The notes under the pieces: model-generated
The model's database searches: none
Told to the model about the DNA's origin: nothing
The model's input: only the letters and a program-made list of their open reading frames with translations
Position numbers and translations under genes: made by a program
Shown: piece by piece, positions 8,366 to 16,599 of the stretch
Layout: every line of letters begins with the position of its first letter
Position numbering within the stretch: position 1 is the stretch's first letter
Assembly: GCA_949300345.1 (NCBI GenBank)
Contig: CASGDR010000007.1
Coordinates: 62,001-126,000 of the forward strand
Origin: an uncultured bacterium
GTDB taxonomy: Bacteria > Bacillota_I > Bacilli_A > RFN20 > CAG-826
DNA length: 64,000 nt
Reading direction: 5' to 3'

Positions 8366-9774
8366 TTGCGATCCAAGGAAAAGGCGTAAGTTTCTCCTAT
8401 GACGGGGAAAGGAAGATCCTCGACCATGTCGATTTCCGTTTCGACTATGGCAAGGTCAATCTGCTTTCCGGGCATTCAGGCGAAGGCAAATCGACCCTGA
8501 TGTATCTCTTCTCCGGCATCATCCCCAACATCAAGGAAGGCAATTACGAAGGGAAGGTCCTCATCAACGGGGAAGACATCAAAGGCAAGAAGGTCGCCTC
8601 GTTGTCCAGGTTCGTCGGCACCGTCTTGCAGAATGCCGATGAGCAGATCGTCCATAAGATCGTGGAAGACGAACTGGCCTTCGGCTGCGAGAACCTAAAC
8701 TTCGCTCCCGAGAAGACCAAGAAGCAGATTGAAATCGTCTCCAAGCTGATGAAACTGGATCTCAATAGAAAGACCAGGACCCTTTCGGGCGGGGAAAAAC
8801 AGAGGCTGGTTACCGCTTCCACCTTGGCCATGGGGCAAAGGATATTGGTCCTTGATGAGCCTTTGGCCAACCTCGATAGGGAAGGGGCCCATAAGCTCAT
8901 GGGTACCCTTACATCCTTGGCTAAGGCCGGCTACTGCGTGATTCTCATCGAGCATCGCCTCGACGTGGTCTTGTCCTATGCCGAGATGGTCTATCACCTC
9001 GAAAAGGGAAAACTCAGCCTCATCGAGGACAAGGAGAGCTATCTCAAATCACAGACCAGCCTGCTAAGTTCCCAAGCCCGCCCCATATCCGATGAAAACA
9101 TCCTGCGCCTCGATAACATTTCCCATAGCTTCAAGAAAAGCCAGATCCTCAAGAATCTGAATCTCGACATCAAGAAGGGCGAAAGGCTGCTTCTGGTTGG
9201 CGAAAACGGCTCGGGCAAGACCACGATGCTTAGGATCTTGTCGGGGATCCTAAAGCCCAAGTCAGGAAAAATCATCCAGAATCCGGAACATCCTCTAGGG
9301 AAGGTCGGCTCCAGGGCTTGGTTTAGGAAAGTCGGCTATGTATTTCAGAATCCCGACTACCAAATCTTCATGGATAGCGTCGAAAAGGAAATCCGCTTTG
9401 CCAATCCCGATGAGGAAACCTTTAGGAAGTTGGTGGAGGCCTTTGCCTTGGAAGATTTGCTTGGCCGCCATCCCCAATCCCTTTCGGAAGGGGAGAAAAG
9501 AAGGCTTTCCATTGCCTCGGTCTTGGCTTCTTCTCCCGAAGTGTTGCTATTAGATGAGCCGACCGTGGGCATGGATTATGAGGGTTTGGTCCGTCTGGTG
9601 GACATTCTCAATGAAATGCATCTGAAGCTAGGCAACACCATGGTGTCCATCACCCATGACCTCAGGGTCGCCAAGGCCCTGACGGATGAGGCCTATTTGC
9701 TCAAAGACGGCTCTTTGGCCAAACTTGGTGGCCCTACGGAAGCCCTTGGGTATTTCCTTGGGGAAGGAAAATAG
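8362..9774 (+). CDS. Fused double ATPase of the ECF transporter (EcfA1-EcfA2 type)
   Basis: A 470-residue protein with two complete ABC ATPase domains in one chain. Domain 1 has Walker A GHSGEGKST (~36-44), signature LSGGEKQR (~140) and Walker B VLDEPLANLD. Domain 2 has Walker A GENGSGKTT (~279-287), signature LSEGEKRR (~373) and Walker B LLDEPTVGMD. It provides both ATP sites that drive the S/T pair. The start overlaps the EcfT stop by 4 bp. Streptococcal SiaH, from memory, is a similar duplicated ATPase at the end of the heme operon. This is the last gene of the cassette. Confidence 0.88.
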   Translation: MIAIQGKGVSFSYDGERKILDHVDFRFDYGKVNLLSGHSGEGKSTLMYLFSGIIPNIKEGNYEGKVLINGEDIKGKKVASLSRFVGTVLQNADEQIVHKIVEDELAFGCENLNFAPEKTKKQIEIVSKLMKLDLNRKTRTLSGGEKQRLVTASTLAMGQRILVLDEPLANLDREGAHKLMGTLTSLAKAGYCVILIEHRLDVVLSYAEMVYHLEKGKLSLIEDKESYLKSQTSLLSSQARPISDENILRLDNISHSFKKSQILKNLNLDIKKGERLLLVGENGSGKTTMLRILSGILKPKSGKIIQNPEHPLGKVGSRAWFRKVGYVFQNPDYQIFMDSVEKEIRFANPDEETFRKLVEAFALEDLLGRHPQSLSEGEKRRLSIASVLASSPEVLLLDEPTVGMDYEGLVRLVDILNEMHLKLGNTMVSITHDLRVAKALTDEAYLLKDGSLAKLGGPTEALGYFLGEGK

Positions 9775-9788
9775 GCAAAATTTACGGG

Positions 9789-10361
9789 ATGGCATCCGTT
9801 AATCGACTCAAAGAAAAATGGATTCCGGTTCAAGCCTATAAGCACGATGGTTCCCTCCACCGCCTATGGTCGGCTGGATATCTCGTCGAGGAAACCGACG
9901 AATATTGGGCTTTGGCGACCCGGTCTTCTTTGGTCATCGAAGACGATGGTCGGGAATGGATTACCAAGGAACATGCGATCTTCTATCTTTTCAAAAACAA
10001 GTGGATGAATGTTATCGCCATGCTCAAGGAAAGCGGGGGCATTTGCTTCTACGCCAACATTGCCTCGCCTTCCATCTATGACAAAGGGTTTATCAAATAC
10101 ATCGACTATGACCTTGATGTGAAGCTATACCCCGACGGCAAGGAAAAGATCCTCGACATTGAGGAATTCAATAAGAACGCCCACCACTACGGCTATAGCC
10201 AGGAACTGATCAGGAAAATCAAGGACTCGGAAAAGGAAGTCGAAGCCATGGCCGATAGGAGGGAATTTCCCTTCGATGGTGCCCACATGAAAGAACTCTT
10301 CAAAAAGTTCGAAGAGGAAAACGCTCCGGTCAAGGAATACCGTAAGCCTAAAGTAGAGTAG
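9789..10361 (+). CDS. DUF402 / Ntdp-like nucleoside tri- and diphosphatase
   Basis: A 190-residue soluble protein resembling B. subtilis YgaC/Ntdp of the DUF402 family, enzymes that hydrolyse nucleoside tri- and diphosphates. Family features visible are the N-terminal strand region ending in KNKWMNVIAM, the CFYANIASP segment, and the acidic metal-binding stretch YIDYDLDVKLYPDG followed by LDIEEF. It starts 14 bp after the ECF ATPase stop with no Shine-Dalgarno; CAAAAT 7 nt before the ATG is a possible -10. Its last 14 bp overlap the end of the convergent flavoprotein gene. Confidence 0.75.
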   Translation: MASVNRLKEKWIPVQAYKHDGSLHRLWSAGYLVEETDEYWALATRSSLVIEDDGREWITKEHAIFYLFKNKWMNVIAMLKESGGICFYANIASPSIYDKGFIKYIDYDLDVKLYPDGKEKILDIEEFNKNAHHYGYSQELIRKIKDSEKEVEAMADRREFPFDGAHMKELFKKFEEENAPVKEYRKPKVE

Positions 10362-11238
10362 CCAATAGTTCGTCTATTTCCTTAAAGGCCGGGGCCATCC
10401 TTTTGGCAAAGCCTTCCTTCAACACGCAGTCGCCGACCGCATAGACGTTCGGGGCGATTTCATAACCGTTTCCCACATCCCAGCCAAAGCCTTTTTCGGA
10501 CCGCTTGATGCCGAAATCATTGCTTTCGGGCGAGGAACCGTAGTTGACCAATATGCAATCGACTTCGATGGAGGTCTTTTCCCCGGATTCGACGTGCTTG
10601 ATGGAAATGCTGGAAGCTTTATCGCCATCTAGGGTGATTTCGTCAGGAATGTAGGGGAGATGCAGGGATATTTGTTTTCCTTCTATGGTTTTCGGGTTGC
10701 CGCGGAATTCCTTTCTGCGGTGTATGAGGTGGACCTCGGCCTCATCGCTAAGCTGGGCAGCCCAATCAAGGGCCGAATCCCCGCCCCCGAAGACGGCTAC
10801 CCTAAGGCCCTTGAGCTTATTGGGATCATCGAGGGAGTAGAAGATGTTCTTGGCCTTTGCCTCATTTTCTACACCTAGAGGGCGCGGCTTATAAAAACCC
10901 AGTCCGGTGGCGAGGACCACCTTCTTGGCTAGGTATGAATCCTTGTCCGTAGTGACTTTGACCAAGCCGTCTATTTCTTCCAATGAAGTCACGGATTCCC
11001 CGAGTATGGCTTTCGAAAGATCTATCTTTTGAATCAGGCGCTTTATGATTCCTTCGGCGGCCATGGGCTCGAACAAAGGCACATCGACCACCATTTTCTT
11101 GGGATAAAGGTTGGTAATCTGGCCACCTAGGGCCTTGGCCTCTATGAGCAGATAGTCCCTTTTCCCTTCTTCTAATTTTCCAGCGAGATATAAACCGGCC
11201 GGACCGCCTCCGACAATGATTATCTCTTTGCTTTCCAT
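10348..11238 (-). CDS. Ferredoxin/flavodoxin--NADP+ reductase, thioredoxin-reductase-like (YumC type)
   Basis: A 296-residue FAD/NAD(P)-binding flavoprotein. It has an N-terminal FAD motif (IVGGGPAGLYLAG, ~7-19), a middle NADP motif VFGGGDSALDWA (~155) and a C-terminal FAD-closing VYAVGDC. The CxxC of thioredoxin reductase is absent from the central domain, pointing to the type 2 ferredoxin-NADP reductase group that supplies electrons to ferredoxin or flavodoxin. ATG 11238 is used because the FAD motif starts at once and TATAGT on this strand (11250-11245) lies 6 nt upstream, a leaderless arrangement. Longer open frame would run into the divergent tsaE. Confidence 0.85.
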   Translation of the reverse strand: MESKEIIIVGGGPAGLYLAGKLEEGKRDYLLIEAKALGGQITNLYPKKMVVDVPLFEPMAAEGIIKRLIQKIDLSKAILGESVTSLEEIDGLVKVTTDKDSYLAKKVVLATGLGFYKPRPLGVENEAKAKNIFYSLDDPNKLKGLRVAVFGGGDSALDWAAQLSDEAEVHLIHRRKEFRGNPKTIEGKQISLHLPYIPDEITLDGDKASSISIKHVESGEKTSIEVDCILVNYGSSPESNDFGIKRSEKGFGWDVGNGYEIAPNVYAVGDCVLKEGFAKRMAPAFKEIDELLATLL

Positions 11239-11244
11239 ACGGAA

Positions 11245-11265
11245 ACTATACCCTAGTGGTATACT
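11245..11265. promoter_or_regulatory. Back-to-back leaderless promoters with inverted repeat
   Basis: Only 34 bp separate the start codons of the divergent flavoprotein and tsaE. TATAGT on the minus strand (11250-11245) and TGGTATACT, an extended -10, on the plus strand (hexamer 11260-11265) each lie 6-7 nt from a start codon. TATACC (11247-11252) and GGTATA (11258-11263) form an inverted repeat with a 5-bp spacer across both. Simultaneous polymerase binding seems impossible. Confidence 0.6.
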
Positions 11266-11272
11266 CCTAGCG

Positions 11273-11740
11273 ATGGACAAAATCACTTTCGTTTCCAAGA
11301 GCATACAAGACACTTCAAAACTCGCCTTGGCGTTAGCCAAGACCGCCTTCTCTGGCGAGTGCGTGCTGCTTGAAGGGCAGCTAGGGGCCGGCAAGACCGC
11401 CTTGTCTAAAGCCTTTGGCAAAGCCGTAGGGGTAATAGAGGATATCACCAGCCCGACTTTCAACATTCTCAAGGTCTATGAAAGCGGAAAGATCCCCTTT
11501 TACCACATCGATGCCTACCGCCTTGAAAACGGGAATGAGGACATCGGGCTTGAGGAATACATCCATGGCGATGGCGTCACTTTCATCGAATGGCCGCTTT
11601 ACATCAAAGACCTGCTCCCTAAGGAACACCTGCTCATCCAAATCGGCCTATTGGGGGATAACGAAAGGGAATTCGTCCTCTCGGCCATAGGAGAGCCCTA
11701 TGAAAAGGTCTTATCGGAGATAGAGGAGCTACTCAAATGA
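11273..11740 (+). CDS. tsaE: tRNA threonylcarbamoyladenosine biosynthesis ATPase TsaE
   Basis: A 155-residue P-loop protein that works with TsaB and TsaD to make t6A at position 37 of ANN-decoding tRNAs. Walker A GQLGAGKTA (~38-46), the switch-like segment ITSPTFNI and the HIDAYRLE motif are all family hallmarks, and length is typical. ATG 11273 follows an extended -10 by 7 nt with no Shine-Dalgarno. The stop overlaps the tsaB start by 4 bp. It opens the operon tsaE-tsaB-rimI-tsaD. Confidence 0.95.
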   Translation: MDKITFVSKSIQDTSKLALALAKTAFSGECVLLEGQLGAGKTALSKAFGKAVGVIEDITSPTFNILKVYESGKIPFYHIDAYRLENGNEDIGLEEYIHGDGVTFIEWPLYIKDLLPKEHLLIQIGLLGDNEREFVLSAIGEPYEKVLSEIEELLK

Positions 11741-12354
11741 AGGGATTGTTGATGGATACCTCGTCCGCGACGCTCTACGCGGCCGTGGCAATAGATGGAA
11801 AGACCATCGCCAAAAGGGAAACCAAAGATGCCCAAAGAAAGCAAAGCGAACTCCTTTTGCCTACCATCAAGGAATTGCTCCGGGAAGTCGGTGTTTCTGC
11901 TAAGGAAATCGACTACGTGGTCGCCGGCAAGGGCCCGGGTTCATATACTGGACTCAGGATTTCCCTTACGGCCTCCAAGGTCTTTGCCTTGAGTTTGAAC
12001 ATACCCCTATATCTTTGTTCCACATTGTCCCTACTGAGGTCTATAGATGATAGGCCGACCATCTGTTTGCTCGATGCTAAGGCCAATAGAAGCTATATCG
12101 GCATCTATGAAGGGGACAAATGTCTTCTTGCCGACCAGGCCATGTCCAATGGCGATGTCATCTCACTATTCAAGGAGCACCCAGACTACCTGGTATCTGG
12201 CCAAGTCGCCCAACTGGGCCTAGATGGAATTGCCGTCATAGATGACCCAACGATCGAAAACCTCGCTAGGGGGAACAAGGAAGAAAACCTAAGCGATGCC
12301 TTATCGGCCAAACCGGTCTATCTCAAGGAGACCTATGCCACTCCGAATCTATAA
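11737..12354 (+). CDS. tsaB: t6A biosynthesis scaffold protein TsaB
   Basis: A 205-residue ASKHA-fold protein that dimerizes with TsaD in threonylcarbamoyl transfer. It has the N-terminal LLMDTSSATLYAAV strand, the KQSELLLPTI segment and the diagnostic GKGPGSYTGLRI loop (~67-78). The C-terminal half is shorter and more divergent than in E. coli, as usual for Bacillota. It is coupled to tsaE by ATGA overlap and overlaps rimI by 20 bp. Confidence 0.94.
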   Translation: MKGLLMDTSSATLYAAVAIDGKTIAKRETKDAQRKQSELLLPTIKELLREVGVSAKEIDYVVAGKGPGSYTGLRISLTASKVFALSLNIPLYLCSTLSLLRSIDDRPTICLLDAKANRSYIGIYEGDKCLLADQAMSNGDVISLFKEHPDYLVSGQVAQLGLDGIAVIDDPTIENLARGNKEENLSDALSAKPVYLKETYATPNL

Positions 12355-12781
12355 GGCCAGCATCTCCAATTCGAAGGATATCGCCTATATCGAAACAAAA
12401 TCCTTCAAGGACCCTTGGAGCCAAAAAGACATCGAAAACGAATTCGAAAATAACCCTTTTGCGGTGTTTTTCCTTCTTGAGGACGAAAATGGGGCGGCTG
12501 GCTATATCGAGGCGATGGTTACCTTTGATTCTTCGACCATCTGCCGTCTGGCCGTTTTGCCTTCTAGTAGGAGGATGGGCTACGGTAGGCGCCTTTTGGA
12601 GGAACTGATGTCTTATCTAGCCACCTTGAAGGAAAAGCCATCCTTCTTGACCCTGGAGGTCAGGGAGGACAACGAAGCGGCCAAGGGACTATATGAAAAG
12701 GAGGGCTTCGTGCAAGCAAATAGGAAAGCCGGCTACTATAATGACGGCACCGACGCCCTGTATCTGATTAAAGCCTTATGA
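12335..12781 (+). CDS. rimI: Ribosomal protein S18-alanine N-acetyltransferase-like GNAT
   Basis: A 148-residue GNAT acetyltransferase. RimI acetylates the N terminus of ribosomal protein S18 and is commonly encoded between tsaB and tsaD. The acetyl-CoA loop SSRRMGYGRRLLEEL (~78-92) and the motif LEVREDNEAAKGLYEKEGF are typical. ATG 12335 is preceded by CAAGGAG; an in-frame start at 12296 inside tsaB lacks a site. The substrate is assumed from family and context. Confidence 0.88.
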   Translation: MPLRIYKASISNSKDIAYIETKSFKDPWSQKDIENEFENNPFAVFFLLEDENGAAGYIEAMVTFDSSTICRLAVLPSSRRMGYGRRLLEELMSYLATLKEKPSFLTLEVREDNEAAKGLYEKEGFVQANRKAGYYNDGTDALYLIKAL

Positions 12782-13776
12782 TCATATTAGCCATCGAATC
12801 CAGCTGCGACGAAACCGCCGTCGCCATAACCAAGGACGGGGAATTGCTCGCCAACGTCATTTCCTCGCAGGTCGACGTCCATAAGAAATACGGCGGAGTC
12901 ATGCCCGAGGTTGCCTCAAGGCTTCATGCCGAAAACATCGGGGTGTGCCTAAAGGAAGCCTTAGAGAGGGCGAATTTGTCCTTTGAGGACGTCGATTATT
13001 TCGCCGTGACCGAAGGACCGGGCCTAGTCGGCTGCCTCCATGTCGGGGTTACGGCGGCCAAGACGCTTTCGCTCATCTATGATAAGCCCCTCATCCCGGT
13101 CCACCATCTGGCGGGACATATCTATGCCTGCGAATATGTCGGGGAGCTCAAATTCCCCCTGTTGGCCGTGGTTGTTTCCGGCGGGAATACCGAGCTGGTC
13201 TATATGAAAAAGCATCTCTCCTACAAAATCGTCGGGGAAACCAAGGACGATGCGGTCGGGGAATGCTATGACAAGGTCGCTAGGGTCTTGGGCCTTCCTT
13301 ACCCTGGGGGCCTACCCATCGACCAAAGGGCTAGAGTTGGAAAACCCACCTACAAACTCCCGATTCCCCATCGGGAAAAGGGTACCTATGACTTTTCCTA
13401 TTCCGGTCTAAAGACCGCGGTCATCAATCTAGTCCATAACCTCGAGCAAAAAGACGAGGAAGTGAACGTGAACGACATGTGTGCTTCCTTTCAGGAAGTC
13501 GCCATCAAGATGGTGGTCGACCGCACCCTCGCGGCCGCCCGCGACCTTGGGGTGAAGCAGATCGTTTTGGCCGGAGGCGTCTCCGCGAATTCCTACCTTA
13601 GGGAAAGGGTGGTAGAAGAGCTGAAGAACTTCTCCATCGAGGTCCTCATCCCACCCCTTTGGTGCACGACCGATAACGCAGCCATGATTGCCAAGGTGGC
13701 CGAACATCTCATCAAGGAAGGGGTAAGGGGAGAACTTTCTTTATCTCCCGACCCCAATCTCCGCCTAGCTGAATAG
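12778..13776 (+). CDS. tsaD: tRNA N6-adenosine threonylcarbamoyltransferase TsaD
   Basis: A 332-residue catalytic subunit of t6A synthesis, transferring threonylcarbamoyl from its adenylate to A37. It has the opening LAIESSCDETAVA, the metal-binding HLAGH (~109-113), the nucleotide-binding VVSGGNTELV and YDKVARVLGLPYPGG segments, and the C-terminal GGVSANSYLRE and TDNAAMIA motifs. Length is normal. It overlaps the rimI stop by 4 bp and closes the t6A operon; asnS follows after 36 bp with its own promoter. Confidence 0.97.
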   Translation: MIILAIESSCDETAVAITKDGELLANVISSQVDVHKKYGGVMPEVASRLHAENIGVCLKEALERANLSFEDVDYFAVTEGPGLVGCLHVGVTAAKTLSLIYDKPLIPVHHLAGHIYACEYVGELKFPLLAVVVSGGNTELVYMKKHLSYKIVGETKDDAVGECYDKVARVLGLPYPGGLPIDQRARVGKPTYKLPIPHREKGTYDFSYSGLKTAVINLVHNLEQKDEEVNVNDMCASFQEVAIKMVVDRTLAAARDLGVKQIVLAGGVSANSYLRERVVEELKNFSIEVLIPPLWCTTDNAAMIAKVAEHLIKEGVRGELSLSPDPNLRLAE

Positions 13777-13812
13777 TCCAAGCAGAGCAGCTTTGTGATA
13801 TTATCCTTGCGT

Positions 13813-15198
13813 ATGCAAGACTACCCTCTCGTTTTAGTAAGAAACCTCTATAAGGAACATTCCGATGCTTCTTTGAAAGACGGCACCAAGGTGCTGGTCG
13901 AAGGCTGGGTCAGATCCAACCGAGATTCGGGCCACATTGGCTTTGTTTCATTGAATGACGGAACCTGTTTCAAATGCCTCCAGCTCGTCTATGACGAGAC
14001 CATCGCTTCCTATGAGGTGGCCAGGCATCTTTCCACCGGCGAGGCCATCAGGGCCACCGGCGTTTTGAAGCTCACTCCCGAAGCGGCCCAGCCCTTTGAA
14101 CTGAGAATCGAGGAAATAGAGTCCATCGGCAAGGTGGAAGGGGATTATCCATTGCAGAAGAAGTTCCATTCCTTGGAATTTTTGAGGGAACTTCCCTACC
14201 TTAGGCCCAGGACCAATACCTTCTCCGCGCTTTATCGGCTTAGAAGCGAACTGGCCTACGCCATCCATAGCTTCTTCCATGAAAGGGGCTTCGTCTATGT
14301 GCATACCCCTGAGATAACTACCAACGACGCCGAAGGGGCAGGACAGACCTTCAAAGTCGCGACCTCTGGCAAGGATGCCTTCAAGGAATTCTATGGCCGG
14401 GAGGTTACCTTGACCGTATCGGGCCAGCTTCATGTTGAGCCCTTTGCCTTGGCCTATCGCAACGTCTATACCTTCGGCCCGACCTTCAGGGCCGAGAAGT
14501 CCAATACCCCCAGGCACGCTTCCGAGTTCTGGATGATCGAGCCCGAGATGGCATTCTGCGACCTAAAGGGCGACATGAAGATCATCGAATCGCTCATCAA
14601 ATACTGCATTGCCTATGTCTTCGAGCACTGCCCCGAAGAGATGGAATTCTTCTCCACCCGCATCGATAAGGGACTTAAGGAAAAACTCGAAAAGGTCCTC
14701 CAAAGCGAGTTCAAGGTATTGACCTATACCCAGGCCATCGACTTGCTCAAGGAGGCCGTAAAGAGTGGGGTCAAGTTCGATGAACCGCACATCGAGTGGG
14801 GCATGGACCTAGCCTCCGAGCACGAACGCTACATCACCGAAAAGGTAGTGGGAGGGCCGACCTTCCTCATCGATTACCCCAAGGAAATCAAGGCCTTCTA
14901 CATGAAGGAAAACCCCGACGGCAAGACCGTGGCTGCCTGTGACCTACTGGTCCCGGGAGAGGGCGAGATCGTCGGCGGTTCCCAAAGGGAAGACGACTAT
15001 GAAGTACTGGCGAAGAAGATGGAAGCCCAAGGCAACAAGGAAGGCCTTGAGTGGTATCTGAACCTCCGCAAGTGGGGCGGTTGCCCGCACTCCGGCTTCG
15101 GATTGGGCTTCGACCGCTTCCTTGGCTATATTTCCGGAGTCACCAACATCAGGGATACCGAACCCTATCCTAGAACCTATGGGAGCATCAAATACTAA
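13813..15198 (+). CDS. asnS: Asparaginyl-tRNA synthetase
   Basis: A 461-residue class IIb synthetase charging tRNA-Asn. The N-terminal OB-fold anticodon-binding domain contains VEGWVRSNRDSG. Motif 2 is FRAEKSNTPRHASEFWMIE and motif 3 ends in GFGLGFDRFLGY. The AsnS/AspS split is judged on the first domain and the EFWMIEPE block. ATG 13813 is preceded by the extended -10 TGATATTAT (hexamer 13799-13804), leaving 8 nt and no Shine-Dalgarno. A GTG at 13795 would overlap this promoter. The stop overlaps a small membrane-protein start (TAATG). Confidence 0.95.
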   Translation: MQDYPLVLVRNLYKEHSDASLKDGTKVLVEGWVRSNRDSGHIGFVSLNDGTCFKCLQLVYDETIASYEVARHLSTGEAIRATGVLKLTPEAAQPFELRIEEIESIGKVEGDYPLQKKFHSLEFLRELPYLRPRTNTFSALYRLRSELAYAIHSFFHERGFVYVHTPEITTNDAEGAGQTFKVATSGKDAFKEFYGREVTLTVSGQLHVEPFALAYRNVYTFGPTFRAEKSNTPRHASEFWMIEPEMAFCDLKGDMKIIESLIKYCIAYVFEHCPEEMEFFSTRIDKGLKEKLEKVLQSEFKVLTYTQAIDLLKEAVKSGVKFDEPHIEWGMDLASEHERYITEKVVGGPTFLIDYPKEIKAFYMKENPDGKTVAACDLLVPGEGEIVGGSQREDDYEVLAKKMEAQGNKEGLEWYLNLRKWGGCPHSGFGLGFDRFLGYISGVTNIRDTEPYPRTYGSIKY

Positions 15199-15365
15199 TG
15201 GACGAGAATAGACGCATCGGGGAAGCCGAGGCCCAGGAGGCCAAGTCAGCCAAAAAGATCGAAGAAGAAAAAACCGCCCGCAGGCGTTTCTTCTATCTGC
15301 TCATCGGGGTGGCTTGCGTCTTTGCGGCCCTGATTGCTTGGGAAATAGTCGGACTATTCCTATAA
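15198..15365 (+). CDS. Small single-pass membrane protein coupled to asnS
   Basis: A 55-residue reading frame whose ATG overlaps the asnS stop as TAATG, suggesting re-initiation. The first ~30 residues are charged (MDENRRIGEAEAQ, then Lys/Glu/Arg-rich). The rest is one hydrophobic segment (FFYLLIGVACVFAALIAWEI) ending at the C terminus, a tail-anchor arrangement. Codon use resembles its neighbours. No function is recognised. It ends 4 bp before the convergent gene stop. Confidence 0.6.
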   Translation: MDENRRIGEAEAQEAKSAKKIEEEKTARRRFFYLLIGVACVFAALIAWEIVGLFL

Positions 15366-15368
15366 ACC

Positions 15369-16055
15369 CTACTTAGTGGCTTCATCGGGGGAGGAAACGT
15401 CCTCTCCTTTTTTGTAGCGGTTGGGATTTCCGTTCATGGCGAAGGTGTCGTAGTAGTTGAAGTCCTCGAGATGGTGGTCATAGATGGTCGAAGCCCTCTT
15501 GTTCATCCTCAGGGTCCTTGAAACGAAGGCCAAGGTGACCACCGCATAATAGACTACCGAGATGAGCCATAGGGGGATGACCGTATAGGCCAGCCAGAAA
15601 TCCGGTTCGAAATAGGGGAGTCCTCCATGGGCATCATCGCATAGGGGCGGGAAGCGGCAGGGCAAGGTGATGCCGAAGAAATTGGCGAAGTTGTCGGGAT
15701 TGGACCAGTCATAGCGGTAGAAGAGGCTATTGAACTGGCCCCAAAGGTCATCGCCCCACCTGCCGGTCGCAATGTTGGAGAAGATGAATAATAGAAGGGC
15801 CGCAAGGCAAAGCAAGAAGGGCACCAAGCTCTGCTTGAAATAGATGCGGCGGTTCTTTTCCTTGGCCAAGGCCTTGAAGGTCTTCGGATCATAGACCACC
15901 CCGGTCCTAGCGGCATTGCCCATTTCATGGTCGAGGCGGTTGCCTTGGATTTCCATCAGCTTCCGGACGGCCATCCCGATAAGGCCAAGCACCACGAAAA
16001 GGATGATGAAGATGATAAGCATGGCAATCAGCAGCTTCTTATCAGAACCGTCCAT
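15369..16055 (-). CDS. Membrane protein of unknown function
   Basis: A 228-residue protein with hydrophobic segments near 8-28, 75-95 and 155-180. Between the second and third is a probable external loop rich in aromatic residues, with a Cys pair (LPCRFPPLCDD). AGGAGG upstream favours ATG 16055 over the in-frame ATG 16061. The upstream gene on this strand overlaps it by about 14 bp, so the two are cotranscribed. I recognise no family. Confidence 0.6.
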   Translation of the reverse strand: MDGSDKKLLIAMLIIFIILFVVLGLIGMAVRKLMEIQGNRLDHEMGNAARTGVVYDPKTFKALAKEKNRRIYFKQSLVPFLLCLAALLLFIFSNIATGRWGDDLWGQFNSLFYRYDWSNPDNFANFFGITLPCRFPPLCDDAHGGLPYFEPDFWLAYTVIPLWLISVVYYAVVTLAFVSRTLRMNKRASTIYDHHLEDFNYYDTFAMNGNPNRYKKGEDVSSPDEATK

Positions 16056-16599
16056 TCTCATCGTCCTCCTCTAAGGGGTCGACCTCGATGGCCTCTTCTT
16101 CCTTCAAGGTGGTGACCACCGGAATCTGGGGCAAGGGTTCTTGGTTAGACGCGCTCGGGGCATTGAGGGCTTGGGTATGTTGGTTGGCCAAATCGATGGC
16201 GTTTGGATCCACGCCGGGGATGTTGGGTATCGGAGTAGGATTGGGCAAAGGCGCCGCATTGTTCGGGGCACTCACCCCGGGGAAGCCCTGCTGGGGTGGG
16301 GTACCCTGATAGATGTTTTGTTGGACGTAGACGTTGGTGGTCCCTCCGCTTGGGGCTATCGGAGCGCTGGTTTCGCTCTGGGGATTGAGTCCGCGGTTTA
16401 GGATATTCTCCGCCTTGATGTCCTCATCGAATGGAGGGAAGAAGGGCTTGCCTTGGAAGAAGCGGATCAGCCCTTTGACTAGTTCGACGAAGAAATTGTA
16501 GATGCCATAGAGCCCATACATGGCCAAAATCACCAGCAAGACCGGGGAGAGGATCATGTAGAGGAGTCCCAATCCGAAGGACTTTAGAAAATTAAGCAT
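16042..16599 (-). CDS. Membrane-anchored protein with Pro/Asn/Gln-rich tail
   Basis: A 185-residue protein. An N-terminal hydrophobic hairpin (residues ~5-45) is followed by a basic segment and a ~100-residue region rich in Pro, Asn, Gln and Ala. It ends in a strongly acidic tail (EEEAIEVDPLEEDDE). It resembles a membrane anchor with a flexible arm; no family is recognised. TATAAT on this strand lies about 17 nt upstream, inside the end of the preceding gene, with GGAGA as a modest ribosome site. It overlaps genes on both sides and is part of a three-gene membrane cluster. Confidence 0.6.
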   Translation of the reverse strand: MLNFLKSFGLGLLYMILSPVLLVILAMYGLYGIYNFFVELVKGLIRFFQGKPFFPPFDEDIKAENILNRGLNPQSETSAPIAPSGGTTNVYVQQNIYQGTPPQQGFPGVSAPNNAAPLPNPTPIPNIPGVDPNAIDLANQHTQALNAPSASNQEPLPQIPVVTTLKEEEAIEVDPLEEDDENGRF

